DNA from: Exophiala sp. HKRS030
Taxonomy: Eukaryota; Ascomycota; Eurotiomycetes; Chaetothyriales; Herpotrichiellaceae
Assembly (NCBI GenBank): GCA_023897205.1
Contig: JAHWDD010000001.1
Location: 186,001 to 250,000, forward strand
Direction of reading: 5' to 3'
DNA length: 64,000 nucleotides
The number at the start of each line of letters is the position of its first letter. The stretch's first letter is position 1. A program made the position numbers and the translations under genes. Shown here piece after piece: positions 32,757 to 42,427 of the stretch. The notes beneath the pieces are model-generated. The model saw nothing but the letters and a program-made list of their open reading frames with translations, did not search any database and was not told where the DNA came from.

Positions 32757-33874
32757 GTCACTGGTTCTCTTTCCTGACTATTGATGATTGCCGAGTTTGT
32801 TAGCTTTAATCAAACCAGCCTGGAGACTGGGGAGGCGTCGTCGTGAAAGACGGTCCTTCGTGTTTGCATCTTGCCGAGTCCTCTTGCAACGACAAGCAGG
32901 TTCATTTTTAATTGAAAAAGGAAGAGAAGCAGTGGAGGGCTGACATACTTCTAGAATACCATTTCAGGCCCTTCACGTGTCTTATTAGAAGGTGTGGTAT
33001 CGGAACGAACCTGGCAGCCTCCTTCCGGCGCCGATCGCACCTCTAACTCACTGTTATCGCACGGAAGCCCAATTTCTCGTCCGAAGTTCGTAAAGGATGG
33101 ACATACACAGTATGGTGTGGCTGCGACGATTTTTTGGGTGCTGTAGTTGCCGTATCTTTGCCTACTGTAGGTAGCTTAAGCGCTTCGCGCTTGATTGAGG
33201 TATTCCCAGTACTCGTAATCTCGGAGCTGACGACGTCTTTACTGTAAACATGCCTCCAAAAAGTCCAATTTTTAATTAAGTCTAATGGTCATGCTTAATG
33301 ATCCCTGCTTCGTCGGAATATGTATTTCATCATTGGTGTTCCTGTGTCGATCTGCACATGGCTGATCCTGGCACTCGTACTCGAACACCATGCAAGTCAA
33401 CATTTTATCACTGTCAATGATGCCTCTCAGCTCGCAATCAATTCTCCAGTCAACGAGGACTCTAGGGTAATAAGAGAGGTTACGGATACACGGTAAGGTG
33501 ATTGAAAATGACCCACAGGCTTCGGCCCATTAGCCTTCCAATGAATAGTGGCCTACCTAGTTTGGACCGGTGAAGGGAAACATCACCACCACCCGTCGCG
33601 CGGTTGAAGAAAGCAATTTCAGAGATGCATCGCCTGAGCCCTGACTGGATCTAAAAAGCGGGAAGCATGGGAGCATGGACTTATAATCCGTACCCCAGAG
33701 CCACGTACAGTGACAAAGTTTCGCGTGGTGGTGCTTGTCACCCAAAAATAAAATAGACATCATCGCCCTGCACTGACCCCCTTCACAATTGACTATTCAC
33801 CTCCACCAACTCATTTTCTAGGTATCTTTTTTCCCCTCCTCAAACATACCGCAAAAGTCGAACGTCTGCCAAAG
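32757..33874. other. Divergent intergenic region, 1.1 kb
   Basis: The upstream region of both the methyltransferase-like gene and the secreted-protein gene. A TACTCGTA 8-mer lies near 33205. No gene is supported. Confidence 0.5.
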
Positions 33875-34734
33875 ATGTCGAACTTCGTCGCCTTCCTTCT
33901 ACTGAGCGGCTGCTCTCTAGCTTTCGCGGATCCCGTGATCACCGCAGCAGCAGCACTCGTTCCGCGCGACACAGATCCCAGCTTTGTCGGGTACATCGCT
34001 GAGGGAGGCTCATGTGGGTCCTCGAGATTCCTTCGTTGCTGCTTGTCCCTTCATGCTGACATTCTCTTCGTCCATCAGACGGGAACGCGCGCTCGTGTGA
34101 CTATCCGCAAACAGTGTCCACAAGCGGCGCGTACGTACAATGCTGCCCGACGACGGGGAACTGTCCGTTTTACACCTCTTGCTCGGCCAACACGCTCTTC
34201 GCCGCCGGTGGCGACACCGTCCCCTGCGACGTCAGTACGCAACTGACGTGCAATACGGGAATCGTTCTGCCGACACCTGGAGCGGCAGGTGGCCCTAGCT
34301 ATCTCGCATGTTGGCAGACCAGTTTGGGATCCAGCCCTTTTACTTTCGTGCAGGATATTGGCACTGCGACTGCAGGTATGAACTTGGCGCGTGCCTGTTG
34401 GTCTTGTAAAAACCACATAGCTGACTCCTTTGGTGTAGCCCCAGCAGGGTCGACAGGTTCGGGATCAGCACCTTCTGCAACGGCGTCAGGTTCAGCAGCA
34501 GCTTCAGGAAGTACTGCATCAGGCTTGTCTTCGACGGGCGCCGCGTCAAACTCGCAGTCATCGGCTGGTAGCGCCGAGACGACTTCGTCATCTGGGTCTT
34601 CTTCTTCTTCTTCATCATCAAGCTCCTCTTCAGCAAGTGCAAGCTCGGCGGGCTCTAACGACGGGGTAACTCTTGGTTATGAGACTGGCCTTGTAGGGGG
34701 AGTCGTGGCCCTGCTGGCGCAGATGTTATTGTGA
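33875..34734 (+). CDS. Secreted, probably GPI-anchored, Ser-rich protein
   Basis: Three exons, 33875-34013, 34079-34375 and 34439-34734, give 243 aa. A signal peptide is visible (MSNFVAFLLLSGCSLAFA, then ADPV), followed by a Cys-rich ectodomain of about 100 residues (RSCDYPQT, YVQCCPTTGNC, VSTQLTC, YLACWQTS). A long Ser/Ala/Thr/Gly linker typical of O-mannosylated wall proteins follows, then a C-terminal hydrophobic tail (GLVGGVVALLAQMLL) after a small-residue region, which together suggest GPI attachment. Intron 2 (34376-34438, 63 bp) has no stop and keeps frame; I treat it as an intron because of its GTATGA...GCTGAC...TAG signals and because its translation breaks the Ala/Thr/Gly linker. 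Function unknown. Confidence 0.8.
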
Positions 34735-35326
34735 TGAGCTAAAGGTTGCCATTGCCATTTATGTACAAAGAGACATCTGCTTCCCAACATGATAGGCGGG
34801 ATTTGTCAAACAAGAGAATACCTTTCTAGAGATGAATCTATGTATGGTGCCCTCTATCGTACCTAGGAAGGGGCTAGGAATGCCAGATTTGTCGCGCGTT
34901 GTTGCAAATAGAGCTGGCACCAAGTCTTCGTACTATATATGTCCATGATCTGACAACTTCTACTATGGCGTCTCCCCGGACTAGAGTCAGTCGTTTCTGC
35001 GGAACAGAAGCGAACACTGCCTGCAACTACAGGCTCGAAGTAAGCCCTTGGCGTCATAATCCGATTATGGTATGTTTGATTCTGAGAATTTGTATGTGGT
35101 GTCTTGTGAGTGTTGCGGTCGATGGTTTCCAGCAAAGAAGGAAAAGCGGGTTGTGTTCATCCGAAACCTCGGCTTGGGTCAGTCTCCAAAGACAGGGCAC
35201 TCCGTGGTGGAACTTTGACCACTACAGTCGATCCGCTACAACCTAAAAAAGCTTAATGTAGATTTGAAGAAGTTTTCACTTGATGAGTTAAAACATGCAA
35301 AATTTGCCATCAAATCATAGCATAAC
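34735..35326. other. Intergenic region upstream of the tRNA gene
   Basis: 592 bp with the 3' flank of the secreted-protein gene. Only short ORFs are seen. Confidence 0.5.
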
Positions 35327-35459
35327 GCGTGAATGGTGTAGTATGTATTACCAGATACCTTTCCACATATAACGGATTCTAACATTTCCCTCTAGGCGGT
35401 AACATTGTTGCCTTCCAAAATGATAGCAACAGCTCAGGGTTCGACTCCCTGTTCACGCA
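35327..35459 (+). tRNA. tRNA-Gly(UCC) with D-loop insert and anticodon intron
   Basis: The ends pair perfectly: acceptor GCGTGAA (35327-35333) with TTCACGC (35452-35458), discriminator A at 35459. The T-arm is CAGGG-TTCGACT-CCCTG (35435-35451), which also supplies a perfect box B. The anticodon stem is GTTGC/GCAAC (35407-35411 and 35426-35430) with anticodon TCC at 35414-35416. The D-stem GTGT/ACAT (35336-35339 and 35402-35405) and D-loop AGCGGTA only form when 35341-35395 is removed. A 7-nt intron (35418-35424) sits at the canonical 37/38 site. The mature form would be 71 nt. A run of eight T (35462-35469) follows as Pol III terminator. The gene lies between a plus-strand and a minus-strand gene, downstream of both stops. 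Confidence 0.88.
35341..35395 (+). other. Spliceosomal-type intron inside the tRNA D-loop
   Basis: 55 bp starting GTATGT, with a branch-site match CTAAC at 35379-35383, 12 nt before the terminal CTCTAG. It falls after nucleotide A14 of the tRNA. It has the same length as seven protein-gene introns in this window. It contains no tRNA structural element of its own, and removing it restores D-stem and D-loop exactly. Splicing by the spliceosome is an inference; an intron-like insertion that kills the gene is the alternative. Confidence 0.75.
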
Positions 35460-35461
35460 TC

Positions 35462-35469
35462 TTTTTTTT
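35462..35469 (+). terminator. RNA polymerase III T-run
   Basis: Eight consecutive T, 2 nt after the tRNA discriminator base. Confidence 0.85.
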
Positions 35470-35720
35470 CCCCTTGAGCTTCTTTTTGTTCAATTTAAAG
35501 TGTGTCCTTTCACCCTTTTTTTCTTCTAACCGCTTTTCTTCTTCTCTAGGCGTGCCATCCAACGTGCTAACTTGAATAAGGATAGTTGTCTACTACGGGA
35601 CTTTTGAGCTAGGCCACTCGAGTGCAAATGCTAACAAAAATTTGTCCAACATCAGTTTTCATCGGAGTGCTCAATTACCCCGAAACACTCTTGTAAGGAA
35701 ATTCTTCTGTCTTGGTCTAT

Positions 35721-36653
35721 TCACAACTTTCCTGGCCAGAACCTATCTTTCTTCTTCGCATCTTCTTCCCAGGCAAAGTCATGTGCAAAAACCACCTCGA
35801 CCGAGGCGGGATTCTCCCCTGCCAATTTGATCCCATCCTTTGTCGCAGCGTACAGCCGAGCCAGTGTCTCCTTGGTAGTGGGAATGTCCACGTGTATACA
35901 ACAAATCTTGCCGGCTTCATCTTTCCAAGTCGCAATGTCCCTTTCCCCGGACAGTAGCCTAACATCATGACATGCATCCCCCGCCAAGCATACGAACCTG
36001 GTCGGTTGGTCCGAGATTCTGCACAATAGATTGATATGGCCCGGGAGATGGCCAGGTGCATCCACGATAAACACACTGCCGTCACCGAAAAAGTCGATGG
36101 CATGGGGGAACAATGCCAGTGGTTTCCACGAGAATTGAGCGTTCCCAGTGCCGTCCGGAGGAGGCAACTCTATCGTTCGTTCAAGGGGAAGAAGGTCAGA
36201 CTCAAACACCATATGCTTGCCTAGGTCGTGTTTCGTCTTCCCATTCAAGAGATCAAGCGCGCCGTTACCGATGATGAATTTTGTCTTGTTGCTGGTGAAG
36301 TCTTTGGGTAGTCCAACGTGATCGTAATGAACGTGGCTGAACATCACATAGTCTATCTGATCTTGGCTTAGACCTCCTGAGGCCAACGACGTGACAACGT
36401 CGGGATGAGTCGAAAGTGGCTGTCGACTATCGAGATGAGACTTCAATGCTGGCGGGTACAGGTTAAGATCCCTTCTTATACCAAGGTCGAATACCAATCG
36501 TGTGACTTTTCCAGAGCTTGCATCTTTGTGTTGGATCAGGAAAGACAGTGAAGGTACAGTGCGTCTGGCATCTGGGTCATTTGGGATGACGAAGAAGCGC
36601 TCTGGTATCGTTATATGGCCTGCATCGAGGGCGTGCACCGTAACAATCGCCAT
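35721..36653 (-). CDS. Metallo-beta-lactamase-fold hydrolase
   Basis: A single exon of 310 aa. The zinc-binding motif HxHxDH is present as SHVHYDHVG near residues 102-110, with later ligands plausibly in APGHLPGH (His) and AGDACHD (Asp) near residues 195-225 and a C-terminal FAHD. The arrangement resembles N-acyl homoserine lactonase-like (AiiA-type) members of the superfamily, frequent in fungi, where substrates are usually unknown. No signal peptide. The first ATG is at 36653 (MAIVTVHALDAGH); the open frame runs 24 codons further upstream without ATG. Confidence 0.87.
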   Translation of the reverse strand: MAIVTVHALDAGHITIPERFFVIPNDPDARRTVPSLSFLIQHKDASSGKVTRLVFDLGIRRDLNLYPPALKSHLDSRQPLSTHPDVVTSLASGGLSQDQIDYVMFSHVHYDHVGLPKDFTSNKTKFIIGNGALDLLNGKTKHDLGKHMVFESDLLPLERTIELPPPDGTGNAQFSWKPLALFPHAIDFFGDGSVFIVDAPGHLPGHINLLCRISDQPTRFVCLAGDACHDVRLLSGERDIATWKDEAGKICCIHVDIPTTKETLARLYAATKDGIKLAGENPASVEVVFAHDFAWEEDAKKKDRFWPGKL

Positions 36654-37203
36654 ACCTCGGATCTGCTTATGTTGCCTGAATGAACGTGTCCCGCAATTAT
36701 GTACAGGGTGGTGATCTTGCGCCAATTGCTGAGAGCTGAATCGGAGGCTGCTTCAGAGACCGGTTGACTTCCTATGCTGACACACCTTGAAGACGAGTAG
36801 AATATAACCCCTGGCTCGCTTCTGCAGTTGCCCTTATGCCTGTGAGAGTACCAAAACTCCCCCGCACATCGGCACGGGTTCCCGTCTCATGAGGGGTACA
36901 AAGGGAGGTACCTTCCCCAGCTTTCGCCATTGTTAGCCTGCACATTGAAGAAAGCTTCCAGCTCCTCCAGGTGCCACATTTTGGAGTCCTTTGTTGGAGT
37001 GATGGTTGAGGTGCTAAGCCCAGGTACCAAAATCTGACCTCGGACTACAACCCGTCTAGGCAATGGCTGGGCGTAACGATGGCCGTTCCAACTTGCACCA
37101 CTGTCTCCAAAGCCTTGGAGGGAGTGATTAAATGGTTGAGTGATGTGACAGACTTCCGAATGCCTTACGGATGATCTCCAAAGTTGAAGAGAGTCGACCC
37201 TTC
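36654..37203. other. Intergenic region
   Basis: The promoter of the MBL-fold gene and the 3' flank of the zinc-finger gene. A 106-codon minus-strand ORF (36887-37207) starts at an ATG overlapping the zinc-finger gene's stop; it shows no motif and is not accepted. Confidence 0.5.
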
Positions 37204-37983
37204 TCATGGTTCGTATTTGTCTTTGTTCCGTTGCCTGATTGCCACACTGTGTGGTACAAACTGTAGCGATGACATGGACACCTCGAGCTCATTTATGGCG
37301 GCATCCGAGACACCGTCGCGTGATTTGAGAATTGAGCTTGTCTTGCCGTCTGGTCTCCTGTCGATCAAGCCATTTCTGCCTTTCTCGGGTGTCACAGCGA
37401 GGGAGCCACGCTTGTTTGTTGACGGTTGCTCGGTCCTGGAACTTTGTCGTTGGTGAGTGCCACTCTGTGCTGGCTCCGTGGCAGTAGAGACTCTCCTCCG
37501 ACGCCCTTCCCGCAGCATCGAGGTCGACTTGTCTATGCCATGATCTATGATCCGGAAGTTGTACGCCTTCGGAAAGAGATGCTTGTCAATGAGATGCAGA
37601 CGCCTTTTTTGAGGCGTGGAGCATTTCTTGTCACAGTCTTCGACGAAGCAAGCATAAGTCTTCTCACCTTTGGCTTGCAAGGATTCTCGGAAAGGATTGT
37701 GATTCTCATCAATATGCAAAGTCAGAAAGTGAGCAGTAGGGAAATTCTTGCCGCATGAAGCACAACGATTGGTATGATCCTTGGCATAATGGGTCTCGAA
37801 ATCTTCAATGGTAGAGAATTCGACTGCCTCGCGGTGAGGCGGCAAAGAACACTGCATCACAGCGCTGGAGGGAGACATGTCGTAGGGGGTGAACTTCAAG
37901 GGTCGCGCAGACTCGAATTCTTCCTGGGAATTGTCCTCGTCGCCCGAGGGCACAAGAGAGGAGTCGCGCGACCGCTTGGTCAT
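37204..37983 (-). CDS. C2H2 zinc-finger protein, ZNF511-like
   Basis: A single exon of 259 aa. Three zinc fingers lie in the first half: C45...H65/H70, C74-C77...H90/H95 (CASCGKNFPTAHFLTLHIDENH type) and C112-C117...H130/H135. The closely packed block with YACFVEDCDKKCSTPQKRRLHLIDKHLFPKAYNF character matches the ZNF511 family of eukaryotes, whose molecular role is poorly defined. The second half is Arg/Ser/Lys-rich and disordered. The first in-frame ATG is at 37983, next to a short basic stretch KRSR that could be a nuclear signal. Confidence 0.85.
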   Translation of the reverse strand: MTKRSRDSSLVPSGDEDNSQEEFESARPLKFTPYDMSPSSAVMQCSLPPHREAVEFSTIEDFETHYAKDHTNRCASCGKNFPTAHFLTLHIDENHNPFRESLQAKGEKTYACFVEDCDKKCSTPQKRRLHLIDKHLFPKAYNFRIIDHGIDKSTSMLREGRRRRVSTATEPAQSGTHQRQSSRTEQPSTNKRGSLAVTPEKGRNGLIDRRPDGKTSSILKSRDGVSDAAINELEVSMSSLQFVPHSVAIRQRNKDKYEP

Positions 37984-38864
37984 GGCGGTGAGGACCGTCC
38001 CTGAAGGATCGAGTTCAGCCCATGCACGCTGCAAATAGTGTTGTTTAGGTGCTGCAAGGGAGAGCTAATTGTAGAACATTTCCACGTGCGGTTCTCCGAC
38101 GCGAGTCAAATGAGCATTCTGATGCATCTGAAATAAAATTGATTACAGAGAGACAAGGTGCGACAATGGGTATCCAATGACAAGGATCAGGCTGTCAAAA
38201 AGACACTGCGATAGCAGGAATGTGAGGGAAGCCAGGCTGGAAGAGGCAAGGCTGCATCTGAGCCTGAAGAAGGCCGTGCCACCCCTGCTGCTTGCTACTT
38301 GGACGTGCCCTCGGCTCTCTAGGCTTCCCTCTAGGCTTCTCTGGGCCTGATTCAAGCTTAGACGTCCTCCCGGCGGTCATTTACCGAGTCTTATTGGCTG
38401 CCTTTTACCCCTTCTCTCCTCCCCTGTTTCTCTGTGCATCAAGTCCACTGCCTCATGTCCATGTCAATCTTTCAGGGACATCCTTTTCCTCCACTCGTTG
38501 ACGTTTCAGATCCGAAGAGGATGATGCAAGCGTTCCCTCTGCCAGTAACACAGCAACTACTCGAGAAGACCTCGCTCGCCGCTGGCCCAGCTTACAACTT
38601 CCAGACTTCCAGGCTCATCTGTTCCTCTTGACACTGTCGCAGCCATTTCCCAGATCAATTCCCGAAGAGTTCTTGTGTGTTTCAGCGTACGGAGGTCCTT
38701 TACTCGACACATGATCTCGACCTGTTCGCAAGAACCACTAGCTTGTCCCCCTTCCCCGTCGCTCCTCGGCCTGCGTTGTTCCCTGTGAAATGCGGACCTG
38801 GTAGAAAAGAGACGAGTGTATCACAATCCCTGCGGCAGGCATCATCAATAAAATCGCAGTCACA
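37984..38864. other. Divergent intergenic region ZNF511-like / STE11
   Basis: 881 bp shared upstream region. It includes pyrimidine-rich stretches near 38.4 kb and probably a long STE11 5' leader with several upstream ATGs. Confidence 0.5.
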
Positions 38865-41654
38865 ATGTTGGCTTCCAAACCACCATACACGGTCCCGACT
38901 ATCCCAACTACTACTCAGCAGATTCCTGTTCGAAATTTCTCGGAGGCCACGCAGAGAACCCAGATGTCTTCGCTGGCTCTTCAGGATGGGCTGTTTACTT
39001 CCCCTACCGATTCCGAGTTCTCCGATGTCTATGATGGGCTGGAATCGATAAGAGCATGGGATGAGAAGAAAGTTGGGGAATGGTTACACACTATTCGATG
39101 CGGGCAATACGAATCGCTGTTTCAAGCCAACAACTTCACGGGAGAGAGTCTGTTGGAATGTGACCAGAAGATCCTCTCGGAAATGGGCATCAAGAAAATT
39201 GGTGATCGTGTACGCATCAATGTTGCGATCAAACAGCTTCGCAACAAATCCTCATTACTACGCACGAGGAGGAACCGTGATTCTTTGGCGATTCTCGATG
39301 GGTTTGCAGGCACACCTTCATCATCTGATTCGCCTCGAACGCATGCCTCAAAATCACAATCCGGTAGTGCGAAGAGGTTTTCCCGCCAGATCGATGCGTC
39401 TGCTCTGCAAAACTTCAATTCAGCAAGCACAGGATTCAAAGTCGGCTCACGTCCGAGTTCGCCGTTGGCTGATATACACAGCGCAGGCTTGCGGGCACAC
39501 CGATTCGCAGGAAGTCCCCTGGATAATAGCAGAACTGGCCAAACCACTGGCTACTTCAGTCAGCCAGGTTCAGCCAGTTCAACATCTGGGAAGCGACCCG
39601 AGAATTCACCCCAGGTTACGACTGTCCCCTCCAGAGCCAATCACCTGAGACAAAACTCTAGTATCGATGGTCTCACCGCGGGTGGCTTGCCCATAGGGTC
39701 TCCTGTCATAAAGATAATTCACAATGGTGGACAGACGAAAGTCGTCAACATCAAGTATTGCAAAACTGCGGACGATGTGACCTCGACCGTGCTGAAGAAG
39801 CTGCTTCTCCCAGAGACTCACTTTCGAAACTACTGCTTCTATCTGTTGACTGGTCTTGATCCGGATCCTTCTGCCTGTCGCCGCATTGGTGACTCGGAAC
39901 TGATGAAAATCTGTAGCGATTCGGGCCGGACTGAGAGAAATAGATTAATATTACGAAAGATCAATGATGGGCTTCCCGACGCCGATGACCTACGCAAAGC
40001 AGCCAAGATTGCGAATGATGAACAACAGATTCTGCACAATAATGCCCTACAGACGAACAACATGCGAAATCAGATCAAGCTTCAAAAGCTTACCGGCGAA
40101 TCGTGGCATCACATTCAAACTCCAATGTCACCAGTCACGACAACCGACCGGAATCGTAACATCATGGCAACTGCTGATGATCTCGAGCGTCAAGAAGCGC
40201 AACAGCATCTGCGTATCCAAAGCAACCAAAGCACCAAGTTACGGTCGTTTTTCGGCGCTAGACCCCCGAGCGAGATGATCGTCCAGGAATTGACAACCTA
40301 CTTTCCTGCTCATCAGCGTGAAGACATTGAGAAGACTATGCGCATGTCAGTTCGCCGTTCACAGCGCATGAGCCGCGCAGCAAGTCGTTTGAGCGTCATG
40401 AGCAATGTCAGCTATGCCTCAAGCCTAAAAGATGCTCCTCCAGTACCCAGCATTCCCAGCATTGCTGAATCCTGGCTCGCCCAGACTCCAGGACAGCCTA
40501 GGACGCCCGCAACGCGACCCTTGTCCGTAATGTCGACCAGATTCAACCTGCCTACCTCCTCATTCCGAGATTCAATTGCATCCTCGACACTACATCCTTT
40601 GCAGGAGGAATCCCCAGTAGAGCCAAATCGAAAATCTTACGTGTCCTTCGATAGTGGATCAGACACTGCACTTGGAGGCGAGCTAGTCAGGAGTAGTTTC
40701 ATCGATGATGGAGCTGGCACTCTTGGCTCCGATGTCGTTAACGAACGTCTGTCTGTCATTGTCGCCGAGGATGGCGAGGAGGAAGATCAAGCTCTGACCT
40801 CCTTCCTCAAAGGCAACAGTTTCGATAAGCAGAATTGGATGAAAGGTGATCTTATCGGCGAGGGTTCATTTGGCAGTGTTTACCTGGCCTTGCACGCTGT
40901 CACTGGAGAGCTCATGGCCGTCAAACAAGTCGAACTACCAAATGTGGCCAAGGGAACTGAAAGCGACAAGAAGAAAACATCCATGATTGCTGCCCTCAAA
41001 CAGGAAATTAATTTGCTGCAAGGGCTTCGCCACCCTCATATTGTTCAGTACCTTGGCACATCGTCCGATGAAGAACATCTGAACATTTTCCTAGAGTATG
41101 TCCCTGGTGGATCAATCGCAGGGATGCTCAAACAGTACAATACCTTCCAGGAACCCTTGATCCGCAATTTTACCCGCCAAATTCTCGAGGGCTTGTCCTA
41201 CCTTCATACACGAAATATCATTCATCGTGACATCAAGGGCGCCAATATCCTTGTTGACAACCGCGGTGCCGTCAAGATTTCGGACTTCGGTGTATCCAAG
41301 AAAACAAACTTTAATGGAATGAATTCCGTGCCTGGGACGAGAACCTCGTTGCAAGGTAGTGTTTTCTGGATGGCGCCGGAAGTTGTTAGGCAATCTGGAC
41401 AATCCATCAAATCTGACATCTGGTCTGTCGGATGTTTGATAGTTGAGATGTTCACAGGAGCCAGGCCATTCCCCAGCATGACGACTCTGCAGACACTGTT
41501 CGCCGTCGGCAGCAACAATGAGAAACCTACAATTCCTGAAAACGCAAGTGAAGACGCGAAGAAATTCTTGGACCAAACATTTGAGGCAGATCATGAGAAG
41601 AGGCCGGGTGCAGATGAGCTGTTAAAGGAGAAGTTTTTGCAACCTATGGCTTGA
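38865..41654 (+). CDS. STE11: MAPK kinase kinase Ste11/SteC
   Basis: A single exon of 929 aa. It is the MAPKKK of the pheromone/filamentation pathway, phosphorylating a Ste7-type MAPKK and working with a Ste50 adaptor. Domain order: SAM domain near residues 61-127 (WDEKKVGEWLHTI...), a Ras-association-like domain near 278-367 (KIIHNGGQTKVVNI...), a Ser-rich regulatory linker, and the kinase domain from about 658 to the end. Kinase marks: GEGSFGSVYLA loop, VAIK-type lysine in MAVKQVEL near 687, HRDIKGAN near 787-794, DFGVSK, the activation-loop TSLQGSVFWMAPE and DIWSVGCL. The length fits fungal SteC/Ste11 proteins. Confidence 0.96.
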   Translation: MLASKPPYTVPTIPTTTQQIPVRNFSEATQRTQMSSLALQDGLFTSPTDSEFSDVYDGLESIRAWDEKKVGEWLHTIRCGQYESLFQANNFTGESLLECDQKILSEMGIKKIGDRVRINVAIKQLRNKSSLLRTRRNRDSLAILDGFAGTPSSSDSPRTHASKSQSGSAKRFSRQIDASALQNFNSASTGFKVGSRPSSPLADIHSAGLRAHRFAGSPLDNSRTGQTTGYFSQPGSASSTSGKRPENSPQVTTVPSRANHLRQNSSIDGLTAGGLPIGSPVIKIIHNGGQTKVVNIKYCKTADDVTSTVLKKLLLPETHFRNYCFYLLTGLDPDPSACRRIGDSELMKICSDSGRTERNRLILRKINDGLPDADDLRKAAKIANDEQQILHNNALQTNNMRNQIKLQKLTGESWHHIQTPMSPVTTTDRNRNIMATADDLERQEAQQHLRIQSNQSTKLRSFFGARPPSEMIVQELTTYFPAHQREDIEKTMRMSVRRSQRMSRAASRLSVMSNVSYASSLKDAPPVPSIPSIAESWLAQTPGQPRTPATRPLSVMSTRFNLPTSSFRDSIASSTLHPLQEESPVEPNRKSYVSFDSGSDTALGGELVRSSFIDDGAGTLGSDVVNERLSVIVAEDGEEEDQALTSFLKGNSFDKQNWMKGDLIGEGSFGSVYLALHAVTGELMAVKQVELPNVAKGTESDKKKTSMIAALKQEINLLQGLRHPHIVQYLGTSSDEEHLNIFLEYVPGGSIAGMLKQYNTFQEPLIRNFTRQILEGLSYLHTRNIIHRDIKGANILVDNRGAVKISDFGVSKKTNFNGMNSVPGTRTSLQGSVFWMAPEVVRQSGQSIKSDIWSVGCLIVEMFTGARPFPSMTTLQTLFAVGSNNEKPTIPENASEDAKKFLDQTFEADHEKRPGADELLKEKFLQPMA

Positions 41655-42427
41655 ATCTGAGTTGAAAGCCCAACCACGGCGAATACCTCGTCTACTGGTG
41701 GAAGGTGGCAAGGACACTGAGCGGTGTCCGGTCAAACATGGCAGACATATGGTTCTTTGTACGACTCTTGGCGTGGGAGTGGTCTGCCAGATGGGTTATT
41801 TCAGACACAGACTGACATGTATCAAGGTTTTTGAGCTGAAGATAGAGAGAGAGACGGATACTTATGACCTGAGGACGTAATTTTCCCTCTACATTTATTG
41901 TACGAGTTATTAATGCATACCTTCTGCTTGAGCAATGAAGCTTGAGATTTACATCTGCACATGAAGTATAAGTAATTAACGTACTGCACAACTCGAAGAC
42001 CATGTATGCTTGAGCGAGTGTAGTAAAGGAGTGCCTCGACTCGTTACGTGATAAGTCATTTGACGACTTGTCGTACTGTTCTGGATGAGCAGTGCTCAGC
42101 CTTGTCTGTTGCAGGACGAGGCTGCCAGAGTCGGGCTCCACTCGATGCGGCAAATTCGCCGAAGCTCTTCCTTCCCGACTGCGGAAACATCACGCTTAAA
42201 TAAATCAGAGTACGGAGTACCGGTTGGAAAGTTGAAGTTGCTTTCGAACACGATTGGAACGATACTTTCTACCTAGGTATACATCGACGTCGAATTATCG
42301 GATCGTCATACCCGGTTCAAGGAATACTACGAACCATACAGATCCATCCTTCCATCTAGAGATACCCTTGGCTGCGCTGTGTCGTGTGGTCGGCGGACCA
42401 CGAGACAAACCCAAGACAGAAAAAGAG
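41655..42427. other. Intergenic region STE11 / COA5
   Basis: 773 bp with the STE11 3' flank and the COA5 promoter. One TACGGAGTA element lies at 42211-42219. Confidence 0.5.
42211..42219 (-). repeat. TACTCCGTA element (reverse)
   Basis: Exact copy, about 210 bp upstream of the COA5 start. Confidence 0.7.

Noticed and set aside
35334..35360. Alternative D-arm formed by TGGT/ACCA inside the unspliced tRNA
   Set aside because: It would leave only one nucleotide between acceptor and D-stem and would not explain the ~60 extra bases before the anticodon stem. The spliced reading gives standard spacing throughout.
36887..37207. 106-codon ORF starting at an ATGA overlap with the ZNF511-like stop
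   Set aside because: Eukaryotic context makes translational coupling unlikely and no motif is visible; most likely 3' UTR.
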